Positions 10,471-24,220 of a stretch of DNA of 64,000 nt are shown piece by piece. Below the pieces are notes generated by a model. It had not been told where the DNA came from. It did no database searches and worked only from the letters and a program-made list of their open reading frames with translations. The DNA is from Apostichopus japonicus (Eukaryota > Echinodermata > Holothuroidea > Aspidochirotida > Stichopodidae). The DNA is taken from positions 18,635,001 to 18,699,000 of the forward strand of contig NC_092566.1 in assembly GCF_037975245.1 (NCBI RefSeq). The letters are read 5' to 3'. The translations under genes and the position numbers were made by a program. The stretch's first letter is position 1, and each line of letters begins with the position of its first letter.

Positions 10471-13320
10471 AGCAGGATATATTTTTTTCAGCGGAGTCCT
10501 CGCAGCGAATATTAATGAGACTTGACGAGGGGAATACAAAGACCTTCGCTAACATCACATGTAAGCCCGTACCCAAGAATTCTGAGTTGTTGGAGCAATA
10601 ACAATCTTAAGGAGGGGGTGTGTGAGGGGGGGGGGCAGGGGCCCAATTCTTTTGTTCTCTTGGTGGTCACATTGATGGGGGGGGGGTCAGTATTCTTTTC
10701 AGTAGTTTTATCTTTTATAAACCAGTTCCTACCTTAATCCGCGACGATCTTGAATGCGTTAATCATCACTTCGTACATATAGGCCTATGCAGCCATGCAT
10801 GCAATATAAGAGACTATGATAACGGTAGTTTTATAACAGATCCATGATACTGACAGCCCATATGCCGGCTTTAGGCCACATTTGAAAATTTAAAGATAAA
10901 TTGGGAGAATTTTTCTCAAGGGTAATCTTTGTTCATTTTTAATACAAACAATTTTTTTGCGACCCGTCCAACTCTATGCGCCCCATGTATTGACGATGCT
11001 TCGCAGTGTTAACAATGGTAAAGTCGACTGAACAGGAAAGAAAGGAAGTTTTATGTGATAACGTATTTGTTTGGAAAGATACGACGGCATTCGATTTGAC
11101 CCTGTTGAAGAATAGTGTATGTCGTGTTATAAAGGTTTACTTAACTGTACTTGCACCTTGTACCAGTGTTTGTTTAGAAGTGTCAGAATAGTAAACGTAC
11201 AGAGAAGTCATATTAATGTTGTTTTCAACAAAATGTACACAATAATTCCCAACAGGTGACATCAGGGTTGGATCCATATGTTACCACTGTAGCCTTTAAG
11301 TAGCCTTTAATAACGTGCCTCTTGTTTTATTTGTTGTTACGATTCAACAACAAGTCTTATTGATATCACATGATAATGTTTTCCCTTTGAGGTTTTTCCC
11401 CATTTCTGATTGCATGCCCAAGCCAGTCGTGCAGAAGGATTTGACTCGGTCAGCCTTGGATACGTTGTAAACATAAGTGGATCTACACCACCACACACAT
11501 ACACTATACTGCTCCTTGTATTGGATTGACACATATCGCTGTGGAGTGTGGTATTTGTGTTACTTGCCTGCGAGAGTTCTGTGATGTCAAAGGAGAACAC
11601 CTTTCGATATTTAAGTTGAATTGTTAAGAAAGGAAAGCGCAGGGTTCTTAGTGTTTTCTATGTGACATGTGATAAAGGAAATAAAGGTATTGTATTGCTT
11701 TTCGTTGTTAATTGTTGTACTAAGGATCCAGAGAATTCATAGTTGCATGCGTAAGAACACAACGTGTGTTGACTTGGTCTGGCTTATGAAGCACAGGTGT
11801 CACTGACACTAATTAGCGGGACTCAGTTGAATTTGAAATAGACGCGGACTAAATCACTTCACCGTAACCCAGCATGGACACGTTTCTACTGTGCCTAGCC
11901 CTGAACAAGTCGGTTGCATTTGTTACTCGAATTTAAGCATTTGCTTTCAAGCAACATACTAGCCCACTGCGTCTTACCTGGGCTAGGAAAGCATATCCTA
12001 AGTTAGACCGAGGCCTAGGCCTGCAGTAAGCGTAACGTAGGGACAACGGCGCAGTTCTTGATCCTTATTTACATGTAGATGATTGTTACATATTTCATAA
12101 GCCATAGTCAGACTTGAGTTTAGCCCAAGGCTACCCTATATGTTTACCATTGTAGGATAAATTCCATTGTCGTATCCACTGAACCTTTGTAGAACTTATG
12201 CTGTGTTGTGTAACTTAGGTCTTCAAAGCATGTACATGTACAGTAGGCCAGGACCAGCTGTGTATGTAGGCAGATCAATCTTTGACAATGAATAGAGGAA
12301 TTCACAACAAAATAGGCATAGTAGTTTAAAAGATCATGTTTGTGTAATTGCATATAGAAACGATCAGACTTAAGGTCTTTATCCTCGTTTTACAGAGTTT
12401 GTCAGTAGCTAGAGGTTCCTACGGTTTTCTGTGAACTTTTCATGTGCCTCTAGCAGGTTAAAGCCTTAGAGTAAATCTTTGGGCAAACTACACTTTTTGA
12501 AAGCAACTACCAAAGAATTTCTCCAATATTTTGAAAAATAGTCCACTGTAGAATGTAATTTTTGTATGAAATCTTTGCCTATTAATGTATCATTCACAAA
12601 TTTAAGTGACCTTTTCATTGTTGTTCACTGTAAGTAAGTGTTGGACAACATTGACACAAATTGTAAGTTGCTGGTATATTTGCTACAATGAATGTCATCA
12701 TTTTTATCTGACAATCATTAAAATAAGAAAGATTGAAATAATATACTTGGCATTAGATCTGGAGGCAAATCCTCACAATTTGTTGCTATGGGCGTTAAAT
12801 CTTGGGGTATATAAATAGTTCATTGTATTATTGCTATGCTTACAAAATTGTATTCTTGCTGTTGGTTGGCAACATATGGAGAAAGTATGAAATTATCCAT
12901 TATGATTGCTCTCATAAATTTACTTTAATGTATGACCTTATTGTACACATGAAGACTAGTGAAGCATCCAACTTTTGTTCTTGAAAGCTGTCAGTGTCCT
13001 GATTATATAACAGATGGAATAATTTCATGTTTGAGCCTGGGTCTTCATTGGGTTCTACTTTGAGTGTCTTCAGTTTTAACATTTATTTTATTGCTGCCAT
13101 TTGAGACCCAGTTCCCTCTTCTTCTTGATTTCTCCTACCAAGGTCGAGGTATGCAGTGAACAGAAGTAAGCATGGGCAGTTTTCAGATTGCAGAAAGCAC
13201 GACTACATTGAGAATAAAATTTTATATTCTCCAATTGTCTGGGATGATGCCAAATGCTCTTTTCACCAAAAATTAGAAACAAATTTAACAATTTAAAGGA
13301 GGAATGTTTTACGCATAGTT
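10471..13320. other. Gene-free stretch with G-runs; possible promoter or upstream exon of the PKG gene
   Basis: G homopolymers occur near 10625-10640 and 10675-10690. No coding region is recognised. A somewhat CpG-richer segment at about 11830-12060 ends near a donor-like GCA|GTAAGC (12026). Because the kinase coding exon at 17773 starts with a splice acceptor, an untranslated first exon must lie upstream, and this segment is one candidate. That link is speculative. Confidence 0.2.
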
Positions 13321-16300
13321 GCATACATGTCATGTACTGTTATAGAATCCATTCTTACATACATGCCAGGTACTGTGGTAGAATGCAAACTTACATACAT
13401 GTCATGTACTGTTGTAGAATACATACTAACAAACATGCCAGGATACTAACAAACATGGCAGGTACTGTTATAGAATCCATTCTTACATACATGCCAGGTA
13501 CTGTTATAGAATCCATACTTACATACATATCATGTACTGTTGTAGAATACATACTAACAAACATGCCAGGATACTAACAAACATGGCAGGTACTGTTATA
13601 GAATCCATACTTACATACATATCATGTACTGTTGTAGAATACATACTAACAAACATGCCAGGATACTAACAAACATGGCAGGTACTGTTATAGAATCCAT
13701 ACTAACATGCATGCCATGTACTGTTATAGAATCCATTCTTACATACATGCCATGTACTGTTATAGAATCCATTCTTACATACATGTCATGTACTGTTGTA
13801 GAATACATACTAACAAACATGCCAGGATACTAACAAACATGCCAGGTACTGTTATAGAATCCATTCTTACATACATGCCAGGTACTGTTATAGAATCCAT
13901 ACTTACATACATATCATGTACTGTTATAGAATCCATACTAACAAACATGCCAGGATACTAACAAACATGCCAGGTACTGTTATAGAATCCATTCTTACAT
14001 ACATGCCAGGTACTGTTATAGAATCCATACTAACATGCATGCCATGTACTGTTATAGAATCCATTCTTACATACATGCCATGTACTGTTATAGAATCCAT
14101 TCTTACATACATGTCATGTACTGTTGTAGAATACATACTAACAAACATGCCAGGATACTAACAAACATGCCAGGTACTGTTATAGAATCCATACTAACAT
14201 GCATGCCATGTACTGTTGTAGAATACATACTAACATGCCAGGTACTGCTGTAGAATACAAACTTACATACATGCCATGTACTGCTGTAGAGTACTACATA
14301 CATACATGCCTGGTACTATGGTAGAATGCGAACTTACATATGTGCCAGGTACTGTTGTAGAATACAAACTTACATGCCATGTAATGTTATAGAATCCATT
14401 CTTACATACATGTCATGTACTGTTGTAGAATACATACTAACAAACATGCCAGGATACTAACAAACATGCCAGGTACTGTTATAGAATCCATTCTTACATA
14501 CATATCATGTACTGTTATAGAATCCATTCTTACATACATGCCATGTACTGTTATAGAATCCATTCTTACATACATGTCATGTACTGTTATAGAATCCATT
14601 CTTACATACATGTCATGTACTATTATAGAATCCATTCTTACATACATGCCATGTACTGTTATAGAATCCATTCTTACAAACATGCCAGGTACTGTTATAG
14701 AATCCATTCTTACATACATATCATGTACTGTTATAGAATCCATTCTTACATACATGTCATGTACTGTTATAGAATCCATTCTTACATACATGTCATGTAC
14801 TGTTGTAGAATACATACTAACAAACATGCCAGGATACTAACAAACATGCCAGGTACTGTTATAGAATCCATACTAACATGCATGCCATGTACTGTTGTAG
14901 AATACATACTAACATGCCAGGTACTGCTGTAGAATACAAACTTACATACATGCCATGTACTGCTGTAGAGTACTACATACATACATGCCTGGTACTATGG
15001 TAGAATGCGAACTTACATATGTGCCAGGTACTGTTGTAGAATACAAACTTACATGCCATGTAATGTTATAGAATCCATTCTTACATACATGTCATGTACT
15101 GTTGTAGAATACATACTAACAAACATGCCAGGATACTAACAAACATGCCAGGTACTGTTATAGAATCCATTCTTACATACATATCATGTACTGTTATAGA
15201 ATCCATTCTTACATACATGCCATGTACTGTTATAGAATCCATTCTTACATACATGTCATGTACTGTTATAGAATCCATTCTTACATACATGTCATGTACT
15301 ATTATAGAATCCATTCTTACATACATGCCATGTACTGTTATAGAATCCATTCTTACAAACATGCCAGGTACTGTTATAGAATCCATTCTTACATACATAT
15401 CATGTACTGTTATAGAATCCATTCTTACATACATGTCATGTACTGTTATAGAATCCATTCTTACATACATGTCATGTACTGTTATAGAATCCATTCTTAC
15501 ATACATGCCATGTACTGTTATAGAATCCATTCTTACATACATGTCATGTACTGTTATAGAATCCATTCTTACATACATGCCATGTAATGTTATAGAATCC
15601 ATTCTTACATACATGTCATGTACTGTTATAGAATCCATTCTTACATACATGCCAGGTAATGTTATAGAATCCATACTAACATGCATGCCATGTACTGTTA
15701 TAGAATCCATTCTTACATACATGCCATGTACTGTTATAGAATCCATACTTACATACATATCATGTACTGTTATAGAATCCATTCTTACATACATGTCATG
15801 TACTGTTATAGAATCCATTCTTACATACATGCCAGGTAATGTTATAGAATCCATACTAACATGCATGCCATGTACTGTTATAGAATCCATTCTTACATAC
15901 ATGCCAGGTAATGTTATAGAATCCATTCTTACATACATATCATGTACTGTTGTAGAATACATACTAACAAACATGCCAGGATACTAACAAACATGCCAGG
16001 TACTGTTATAGAATCCATTCTTACATACATATCATGTACTGTTATAGAATCCATTCTTACATACATGCCAGGTAATGTTATAAAATCCATTCTTACATAC
16101 ATATCATGTACTGTTGTAGAATACATACTAACAAACATGCCAGGATACTAACAAACATGCCAGGTACTGTTATAGAATCCATTCTTACATACATATCATG
16201 TACTGTTATAGAATCCATTCTTACATACATGCCATGTACTGTTATAGAATCCATTCTTACATACATGTCATGTACTGTTATAGAATCCATTCTTACATAC

Positions 16301-17597
16301 ATGTCATGTACTGTTATAGAATCCATTCTTACATACATGCCATGTACTGTTATAGAATCCATTCTTACATACATGCCAGGTACTGTTATAGAATCCATTC
16401 TTACATACATGTCATGTACTGTTATAGAATCCATTCTTACATACATGTCATGTACTGTTATAGAATCCATTCTTACATACATGCCAGGTAATGTTATAGA
16501 ATCCATACTTACATACATATCATGTACTGTTATAGAATCCATACTTACATACATGTCATGTACTGTTATAGAATACATACTAACAAACATGCCAGGATAC
16601 TAACAAACATGCCAGGTACTGTTATAGAATCCATTCTTACATACATGCCATGTACTGTTATAGAATCCATTCTTACATACATGTCATGTAATGTTATAGA
16701 ATCCATTCTTACATACATGCCATGTACTGTTATAGAATCCATTCTTACATACATGTCATGTACTGTTATAGAATCCATTCTTACATACATGCCAGGTAAT
16801 GTTATAGAATCCATTCTTACATACATATCATGTACTGTTGTAGAATACATACTAACAAACATGCCAGGATACTAACAAACATGCCAGGTACTGTTATAGA
16901 ATCCATACTAACATGCATGCCATGTACTGTTATAGAATCCATTCTTACATACATGCCATGTACTGTTATAGAATCCATTCTTACATACATGTCATGTACT
17001 GTTGTAGAATACATACTAACAAACATGCCAGGATACTAACAAACATGCCAGGTACTGTTATAGAATCCATACTAACATGCATGCCATGTACTGTTGTAGA
17101 ATACATACTAACATGCCAGGTACTGCTGTAGAATACAAACTTACATACATGCCATGTACTGCTGTAGAGTACTACATACATACATGCCTGGTACTATGGT
17201 AGAATGCGAACTTACATACGTGCCAGGTACTGTTGTAGAATACAAACTTACATGCCAGGTACTGCTGTAGAATACAAACTTACATACATGCCATGTACTG
17301 CTGTAGAGTACATACTAACATGCCTGGTACTATGGTAGAATGCGAACTTACATACGTGCCAGGTACTGTTGTAGAATACAAACTTACAAGCCAGGTACTG
17401 TTGTAGAATACAAACTTACAAGCCAGGTACTGTTGTAGAATACAAACTTACAAGCCAGGTACTGTTGTAGAATACAAACTTACAAGCCAGGTACTGTTGT
17501 AGAATACAAACTTACAAGCCAGGTACTGTTGTAGAATACATACTTATGTACATGCCAGGTACTATTGTAGAATACATACTTATGTACATTCCAGGTG
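13321..17597. repeat. 4.3-kb minisatellite, 36-bp unit, with higher-order repeats
   Basis: The dominant unit is 36 bp (core TACTGTTATAGAATCCATTC, then TTACATACATGTCATG). Shorter variant blocks (GGATACTAACAAACATGCCA) and a diverged tail (TGTAGAATACAAACTTACAAG) follow. A block of 679 bp is duplicated in tandem: features at 14103-14781 recur at 14782-15460, and a related tail recurs near 16981. The unit is a multiple of three and stop-free in several frames, so frames of up to 297 codons exist on both strands (15094-15987 + and 15081-15974 -). I regard these as by-products. The array ends about 175 bp before the PKG exon acceptor. Confidence 0.95.
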
Positions 17598-17772
17598 GCT
17601 TACAACATATTTGTAATAAAATGAGATACTGATACCACTTCCTCTATTACCTGTATTTGGAAGCCACCATACTTAGGTAGATTGCTTGGTCTGTTTGGGA
17701 TTTTTTCTTTCATGAGGTACTGCATATATTCCAGTTGCATATTACATTAAATTATTTTCTTCTGTTCTTTAG

Positions 17773-17910
17773 GTGACACAGTAATATCCTAATTTGCAAG
17801 TCCAAAAGTAGTGCAAACCCTTCAAGTTTGTCCTGGAACTGAATCAGAGATAGCAGGCTTTGGCCTGTACCATATTCTGTTCTGTTTAAGGGTTTCTCCA
17901 TGGTCTTACA
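17773..17910 (+). promoter_or_regulatory. 5' UTR part of the PKG exon, with 3' splice site
   Basis: The segment is preceded by a T-rich tract (ATTATTTTCTTCTGTTCTTT) and AG at 17771-17772, a strong acceptor. The first frame-matched stop upstream of the ATG is at 17887-17889. An out-of-frame ATG in CCATGG (17900) precedes the main start and could act as a short upstream start. An untranslated exon farther upstream is implied. Confidence 0.6.
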
Positions 17911-18188
17911 ATGGGGAGCATCTCAGATCTTCAGAAACTTTTACGTCAGAGAGAAGAACGAATTGTGGAGTTGGAGCGGATATTGAAAGCTAGGGATGAC
18001 CAATTGGGAGAATTGAGAACTAAGTTGGATAAGTTCCAATCGGTGCTTCACACATCAAATTCCCTGGTCAATATTGGAAAAGGACCAAGAAACAAGCGAG
18101 CCGTGGGTATCTCAGCTGAACCTCAATCCCAGAAGTCTGTGAAGGAGTTAGCAGATGTAAAATTCAAAAAACATCCTAAGAGTAAAAC
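17911..18188 (+). CDS. PRKG1: cGMP-dependent protein kinase 1, first coding exon (N-terminal zipper and autoinhibitory segment)
   Basis: Encodes 92 residues plus two bases of a codon. The N-terminus MGSISDLQKLL resembles the beta isoform start of vertebrate PKG1. Residues about 5-45 form a heptad leucine/isoleucine coiled coil (ELERIL, DQLGELRTKLDKFQSVL), which is the dimerisation and anchoring zipper. GPRNKRAVGISAEPQ near residues 59-73 is the pseudosubstrate/autoinhibitory motif, where ISAEP is diagnostic. The end LADVKFKKHPKSK matches the point where PKG1 alternative first exons join the common cGMP-binding part. The donor is AAAAC|GTAAGT at 18189 (phase 2). A pyrimidine-rich acceptor (TTCTGTTCTTTAG, AG 17771-17772) makes 17773-17910 5' UTR. 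An in-frame TAA at 17887-17889 and the context ACAATGG fix the start. cGMP-binding and kinase exons are not in the window, so the next intron is probably very long. Confidence 0.88.
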
Positions 18189-20399
18189 GTAAGTAGATAC
18201 ATTCTAGCTATGGACAGGCTTAAAGATCTATTAATGTTAGTCTAAGTTTGTGAACACGACTGGATGGGTGTAATTTTAATGGGTCACTTTTGGCACAAAA
18301 TTTACTTTGATATAGTATACACTGTTTCAAAGTACAGTACCTCTACCATACAGGTTAGGTTTCTATACCAATTGAAACTTTTGAGAAATCTCCTCTTAAA
18401 CATTCGGATTTATCAATTTTGTACTCCAGCACACAGACCATTAGGTCAGTTCCTCGGTTACAGTGCAAAACTCAATGGGAATGTTAGCTTTAATGGCCTC
18501 AAATAACATGTTAAACAGTGCATTACAAATTTCTCAAGGACAAAAGGAATATAATGTAATACAAACGTGTCCTGTTTACATGAATTTAAAAGACCATGAT
18601 TTGATAAATTTAGTTGAATTTCAATAGCAATGGATTAGTCTTAACATTTGGCCTGCTCTGATGAGCCAAGTCATCATCAAGTTATCATTAAAGGAGCATT
18701 CAAGAAATTTATCATATTTGAAGATGAACTTCCTGAAAACTAGAAAGGCTGTAAAGACTAGCAGTTCTTTCTCTTTCTTTGATTGTGAAATTCAGTTTTA
18801 ATATTAAACAAGATCTGCTTAAAATCATCCCTGAGAGAGATACAAGCAAATTTATGATCCATGCAGCAGTTTGCAGAATATTTACTATATGTACAGCCAG
18901 AGGAGTAAGTGGTGTACAGTTTGTATCTATAACTAGATGAACCCTTCCTTTAAGCTCTGCAATTGGCTCAAAAATAAACCACCAAATTGATCAGACAGAT
19001 GAAAGAAGTGTTGAACATCCAGGCATTCTCATACAGTCAGAGATAAAATAACGTTTTAAAAGTTTATTCTGAGTCAAAGAATTCATGATGAAAGTCCTGA
19101 AACTCTATGAGGCAAACTTTTAAAACTAACACCTACTGTATTGTCAGTAAAACATATTGTACTAAGGCCTGTACTGTATCAGTTCTCCCCTGTGCATGCA
19201 TCTCAAACTGACTTGCAGGGTAATTCTCATACATTCGGCACATAATAGTATAGTACAGTATGTTGCTGGTTATTTGTTCCTGTGGAACATGGCTTGAGGT
19301 TATATCTAAGCAGTCTAATGCAGTTTCCCATCTAACTAACATACAGTACATGTATATATACTGTACATGAAAACTTGGTAACAAATATACATGTGTACAT
19401 ATACAGTACACATTTTAACACCTCTGATTCAGCGGTCACCATGGCCCACTTTCTCTTCCTTTGCAATGTCAACCTTCATCTTAGCAGAGGTTACATTCTA
19501 GAGTGTGTATTTGAATTTTCTTGTTTCAGGTTTATCTCTGACAAGAATGTCTTCACCTAATTCAAGCCCTGATTTTTCCCTGATTCAAGCCCTGATTACT
19601 GTAGCTTCCTTTGATTTTTCTTGTGATACTGCTTTGTTTCTCTTAGGTTTGAGTCCTTCTGTATGTAAGCTATATTTTTGCACATGTATGTACTGGTTAT
19701 GTGAATTTGTCTAGTAGGCATGACTAGCTGCTAGGAGAGTTACTGTACATACTGTACATACTCAAGTGCTGGTAGCTGAAGGATATGAAATAGCCTCTAG
19801 AGGCCAGTGACATGGTTATAAATAGTTGCCCAAGCCAAGAGAAACTTCAAGACCAGGACCATTGTCAGATCACAGCTTAGCCTACCATTCTTACATATCC
19901 TATCAGGTATGAAAACGTTCTCCACAGCCAGCCTTTCTTCCTAATCGTACTGTTAGGCAAAGGCCAATATGGTTGCATTTAACACATGAAACAAACTGAC
20001 TTCAATCCTTTGTACCGTCAGGACTACAATTCAATGTCCTATAGCCTGTAATCTGTACCTGTTGCTGCTTGAGTTTGGTTAGGATGAATACAGTGTTACT
20101 GTACATCAAACAGTACAGTATAGTAATCTGATTTAACAGTGTGAATTTCATTTCTCAATCAAGCAAATATATACAGTAGTATCTATTCAAATGTGCTAAG
20201 CATTTGCTTGCTATTCATGTTCAACTTGAAACCATTTTAACTTGAAGATTTATCCAGATTGTCCTTAATGTGTAGCATTCGTGTTATTTCTTGTTTGCAT
20301 CTTCATTATGGTTACGATGCCGAAGGCTCTGTAACCTTTGCAATCTTGCTGGCGTATGTGCGTGTTTGTGTGTGTGTATATATCTGTGTGTATGTGACA
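18189..20399. other. Probable PKG intron 1 sequence, no exon recognised
   Basis: AT-rich sequence with many TACTGTA/TACAGTA motifs (for example near 19131, 19251, 19343, 19741 and 20091) and a TG-rich microsatellite at about 20355-20395. No open frame here resembles the cGMP-binding or kinase domains. Confidence 0.45.
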
Positions 20400-21320
20400 G
20401 CAAGCTTGTTAACACAGTATCTCAACAACCACAAGTTGAATCAATGTCGTAGGTAGCTGCCTCAAGATGTGTAGTTGTAACCTATTATTTTTGGTTCCCA
20501 TTATGAATATTAATGAGTGTTCATTGCTTAACATAAAATTCTTAAATTGTCAGCATCTCTTCGACCGTACAGTATGTCCCATTTAGTTTATACTTGTATG
20601 GTGATGTAAGTACATAGTAAGTACATGCCCTTTGCAACAAGTTTTACCTCATTGATATTCATGAGTGGGTGGGCTTAATGGGAAATAGTTGGAAACGGCT
20701 TGCAAACACAATATCTCACAACCACAAGATGAATCAATGTCATACATGGTATGTAGATTCCCCATGATGATTAGATTGGTTTTGGTTCCCATCTCATATA
20801 TAAAAAGGGCATGGTTTAACATGTCATTAATATTCATCAGTTGCAAGAAATGGCTTTTAAATACAATCTTAGACCAAATGTTCCTTGGTTTTCATCCTTG
20901 GCATATAAGGTTTGTCACACTACGTTCATACAATCAACCATGCTGTGTTTTGTGTGCATATCAGGAATATTGATCAGTGAACATACAGTAATATTCTTAA
21001 TCAGATATCTCTGAAATAGTATAACTACAGTACTTAGCTTTAGACATGTACTTGGATAATACAGTGTAAGTGTATGGATTAATGCTTATATCAGAAAATT
21101 GGACCTCATTAATATTCATGCATGTGTCTGTTTTTATACTATGTCACTAAATAGAATTTGTTAACATGAGTTTTGATTCCTGGTACCTTCCTTTGCATGT
21201 TGTCGTGTTAGTCAATAGATAATCCCTCTTCATTTTGGTGTGCACAAGGCCATGAATATTTAACACATATGGGCTTACCACACTATGAATATGTTTGGGC
21301 ATTGGAACCACCAACATTTT
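20400..21320. repeat. Diverged repeats of about 290 bp carrying ATTAATATTCAT motifs
   Basis: Segments near 20405-20520 and 20695-20850 share ATCTCAACAACCACAAG / ATCTCACAACCACAAG, GAATCAATGTC and TTTTGGTTCCCAT, plus ATTAATATTCAT or its complement. Further partial matches lie near 21107 and 21253. This looks like an old tandem or clustered dispersed repeat; the family is not recognised and the boundaries are approximate. Confidence 0.45.
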
Positions 21321-22457
21321 AATTTTCTGGTTGTTTTGCATATACTTTGAGGGTGACCTACTGTAAGTAGTTGAACTCTGCAATTTTTGGTGAAGCACAT
21401 GGATACCTTCCAGTCTTTGAAAAGAGTAAAAGCCAAGCTCATTGGTTGATTATTAGTGAGCTTTTAAAACACCTTAAATAGGAGACAAAATGATATAAAA
21501 TTGAGCTTACCGGAACTCAATATTTAGCATGTACTGTAGTCCTGTATGCTGATCTTCAACCAGTTTTGCACAAACCAGGACGTGTTGACAAGTCCTTAAT
21601 GATGCTTTGTACATTCTTATCTTATTGCACAACCAGTTTGTGTCTCTTTAATATTTAGCTTTATTTTATTCTTTAAGGCAACTGTTTGGCTGCAACCGTT
21701 CATTTTTCTCTCAGTGGATTTAAATTTGTATAAACTTACAAACTGTGTTACCTGAAAAGCCAAAAATATAAAATGACCACAGCATGCAAGTAATGACACC
21801 TCATGTAATAGTTAACTGGTTGCTGGTTAGGACTGCACATGATCAAAGTACAGTGTGTATAACATCTTCATCATCACAGTAATCAAATAAGAACCTGTGT
21901 AATGTAATTAAACACTTCTTGGTTACACTGTATACCAAGTGTATCTCAGGACAGTTGATTACATGCAATACAGTCTGGTTAGGATGAGTTGTTGACATGT
22001 ATTGAAATAAATGTGCAACAAATACATGAAGATGTTCATTCGAATATAGATTCTAGAAATCTGTTGTCAAACACATGATGCAGTTGTTGAGATTCACAAT
22101 TTGTTGAACTGAATGAAGTTTCTAGAGGTGTGCAGTGTTAAGTTTATATTGTAGGCATGATGACATTAATTTTCATATGATGCAGATGGTGAAACACTAT
22201 TTTTAGCTGTCTAGCTTGTAGTTTTATGTTAATTATCTATTGTAATTTGTAAGAAACTACCTGTAGTTTTATGTTAATAATCTAAATTGCAATTTATGAG
22301 AAATAACCTCATCAGTCAAAGTTTCTGAACTGCTTAGATCTAGCATGTGATCAGCTGCTTAAGTAGCAACAAAAGACAAGAAGAGTACATGTTATAATGA
22401 ATAGTGCTCATAAAATAAACACATACAGTAATAATAATATTGGGAAAATGTTACATT
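21321..22457. other. Non-coding stretch with one small direct duplication
   Basis: Contains a diverged two-copy repeat at about 22217-22310 (TGTAGTTTTATGTTAAT then about 30 bp more, repeated). No gene is recognised. Confidence 0.4.
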
Positions 22458-22919
22458 GGATTCATCCATCTTGACTACTGTAATGCTCTCCTGAATGGAA
22501 CATCATGCTCCTCATTCAAAAACCTACAGAGGGTCCAGAATACGGCTGCCAGAATTATCACCAGAACCCGTCGTTAGGAACACATCACTCCAGTACTCCT
22601 AGACCTGCATTGGTTGCAGATTCATCGCCAGATAAATTACAAGCTCATTCTGTACGTTTTTCGTATTCTTCATGATCAATCTCTGAGTTATATGACTGAT
22701 TTGGTGAAACGCTACACTCCAGCTAGGGCATAACGGTCCCAAAATCATCTTTCTGTAGTCATTCCTCGTACTAACAAAGTCACATATGGAGATTGTTTGT
22801 TCAGTGCAGCAGGTCCTAAACTCTGAAATTCTCTTCCTCATCACTTGAGAAATGTCACATGTATTGACACTTTTAAGAAGCATTTGAAAACTTATCTTTT
22901 TAGGCTGGACTCCGCTTGA
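22458..22919 (+). mobile_element. LINE relic: C-terminal end of an L2/CR1-type reverse transcriptase ORF
   Basis: One frame read without any indel for 154 codons gives the well-known tail of CR1/L2-group retrotransposon proteins: LDYCNALLNG, then LQRVQNTAARI, EHITPVLLDLHWL, NYKLILYVFRILH, VVIPRTNKVTYGD, LPHHLRNV and FKKHLKTYLFRLD. Three substitutions create in-frame stops: TAG 22575-22577, TAA 22731-22733 and TGA 22824-22826 (the last where Trp is usual). The natural stop is TGA 22917-22919. The catalytic RT and the endonuclease are absent, as expected for a 5'-truncated insertion, so the copy is dead. The following ~190 bp may be its 3' UTR. The exact clade is not resolved. Confidence 0.9.
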
Positions 22920-24220
22920 GTATGGGCATTAATCTTATTCATTGTTTTATTCACATTACTGTGACCACTTTTATGTTTATTTCTATATTTATGTTCTTTA
23001 TCGTGGTTTATAACCCTACATACATCAATCAGATATTTCCTGTTTATTGGACTATGAACTATCTTGAAACACTCTGTAGCTGTTTTAAGTGTTACTGTTC
23101 GAATATGAAAATTTCTTAAACATTTGGCTCCTGTACACAACAATGAATTTCTCCATCTTTTAGCAGCTGACCATTTTCATCAATATAAACTGGAAACTTT
23201 GATTTGAAAAATGTCAATGCTGGTCTCGATGGAGTTTGAGAAATCAATATCTGAGATGAGATCAGTCTGACATGGTTTAAACTGTACTTGAGGTAGAGTA
23301 AGAGGATGTAACATTCAAGATAAAGAAATGCATGGTAACTGGCCTTGATTTGGAGCTCAGGTAGAACTGTCTAATGTTGTACAATACTGCTGGAGATCTG
23401 TATGATATGGCCAACTGTATGTTACTCATTCAAAGTAAAAGAGGATAATGATGATAAGATACATACTGTATATATCTGCGATGATATTGATATTGTGACA
23501 ACTACTCAGCCAATCCTCTGTGTGCATCATGGTTCTTCACTTCAGATAATATGAAGAAGAATTGTTACAATGTTTGTTGTAAGTGAAAAATTTAGTGAGA
23601 TAACTAATCATTTGCTGTTTGAGTAATTTAATAATATCTATAGCAGAATATATTGTACCCAATCAAATGCTAACACTTCTAAAATATTTCCTCTGAAACA
23701 ATAAAATATGGCTTTCTGAAGCACCATTTTTTTACAAAATAAGCATCTTTTCACCTTACATGACCAAATACCTTATTTGCTGTTTGGAAAAAGATTGAAT
23801 GCAAATTGTTTATTTGGTAACAATTTGTTGTACAGTATATAAACTGGATTCAGTGGACTTGTGTGTCACGATAAACAATATAATTGGAACTGAAAATACT
23901 GTATGCTGTTGCCATGTAGCTAACACTAACAAAAAGTGTAGTACTGTTGAGCAATACATTCCCAATGAAACGCCTGCTGTTTAAACACAAAATCAGGTTA
24001 ACTGAATTAAATAGTGTAACTTTTTATGTACAAACATCCAATACAGAAATCAGAACTTATGAACTGTTAGTAATTTCATAAAACTTCAGGAAGCAGTGGA
24101 CTGATTGGTTAAGCAGTTGAATTGAAGAAGAAGTGATTTGACTAACAATGGACACTCCTTGCAATAGGAATACAAGTTCAGAGAAAAATAAGAGGAATAA
24201 GTGCAGCAAAAAACTTTGAC
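22920..24220. other. Possible LINE 3' UTR, then gene-free sequence
   Basis: The first ~190 bp are T-rich, as is common in LINE tails. The rest is AT-rich with no recognised gene or array. Confidence 0.35.

Noticed and set aside
10303-10539. Minus-strand 78-aa frame in the GC island
   Set aside because: Open frames on both strands are expected in short GC-rich DNA. No homology is recognised.
15081-15987. 297-codon open frames on both strands as genes
   Set aside because: They consist only of the 36-bp satellite unit. Mirror-image frames on both strands follow from a unit length divisible by three with no stops.
13321-17597. CRISPR-like array
   Set aside because: Repeats are directly contiguous with no unique spacers, and the genome is eukaryotic.
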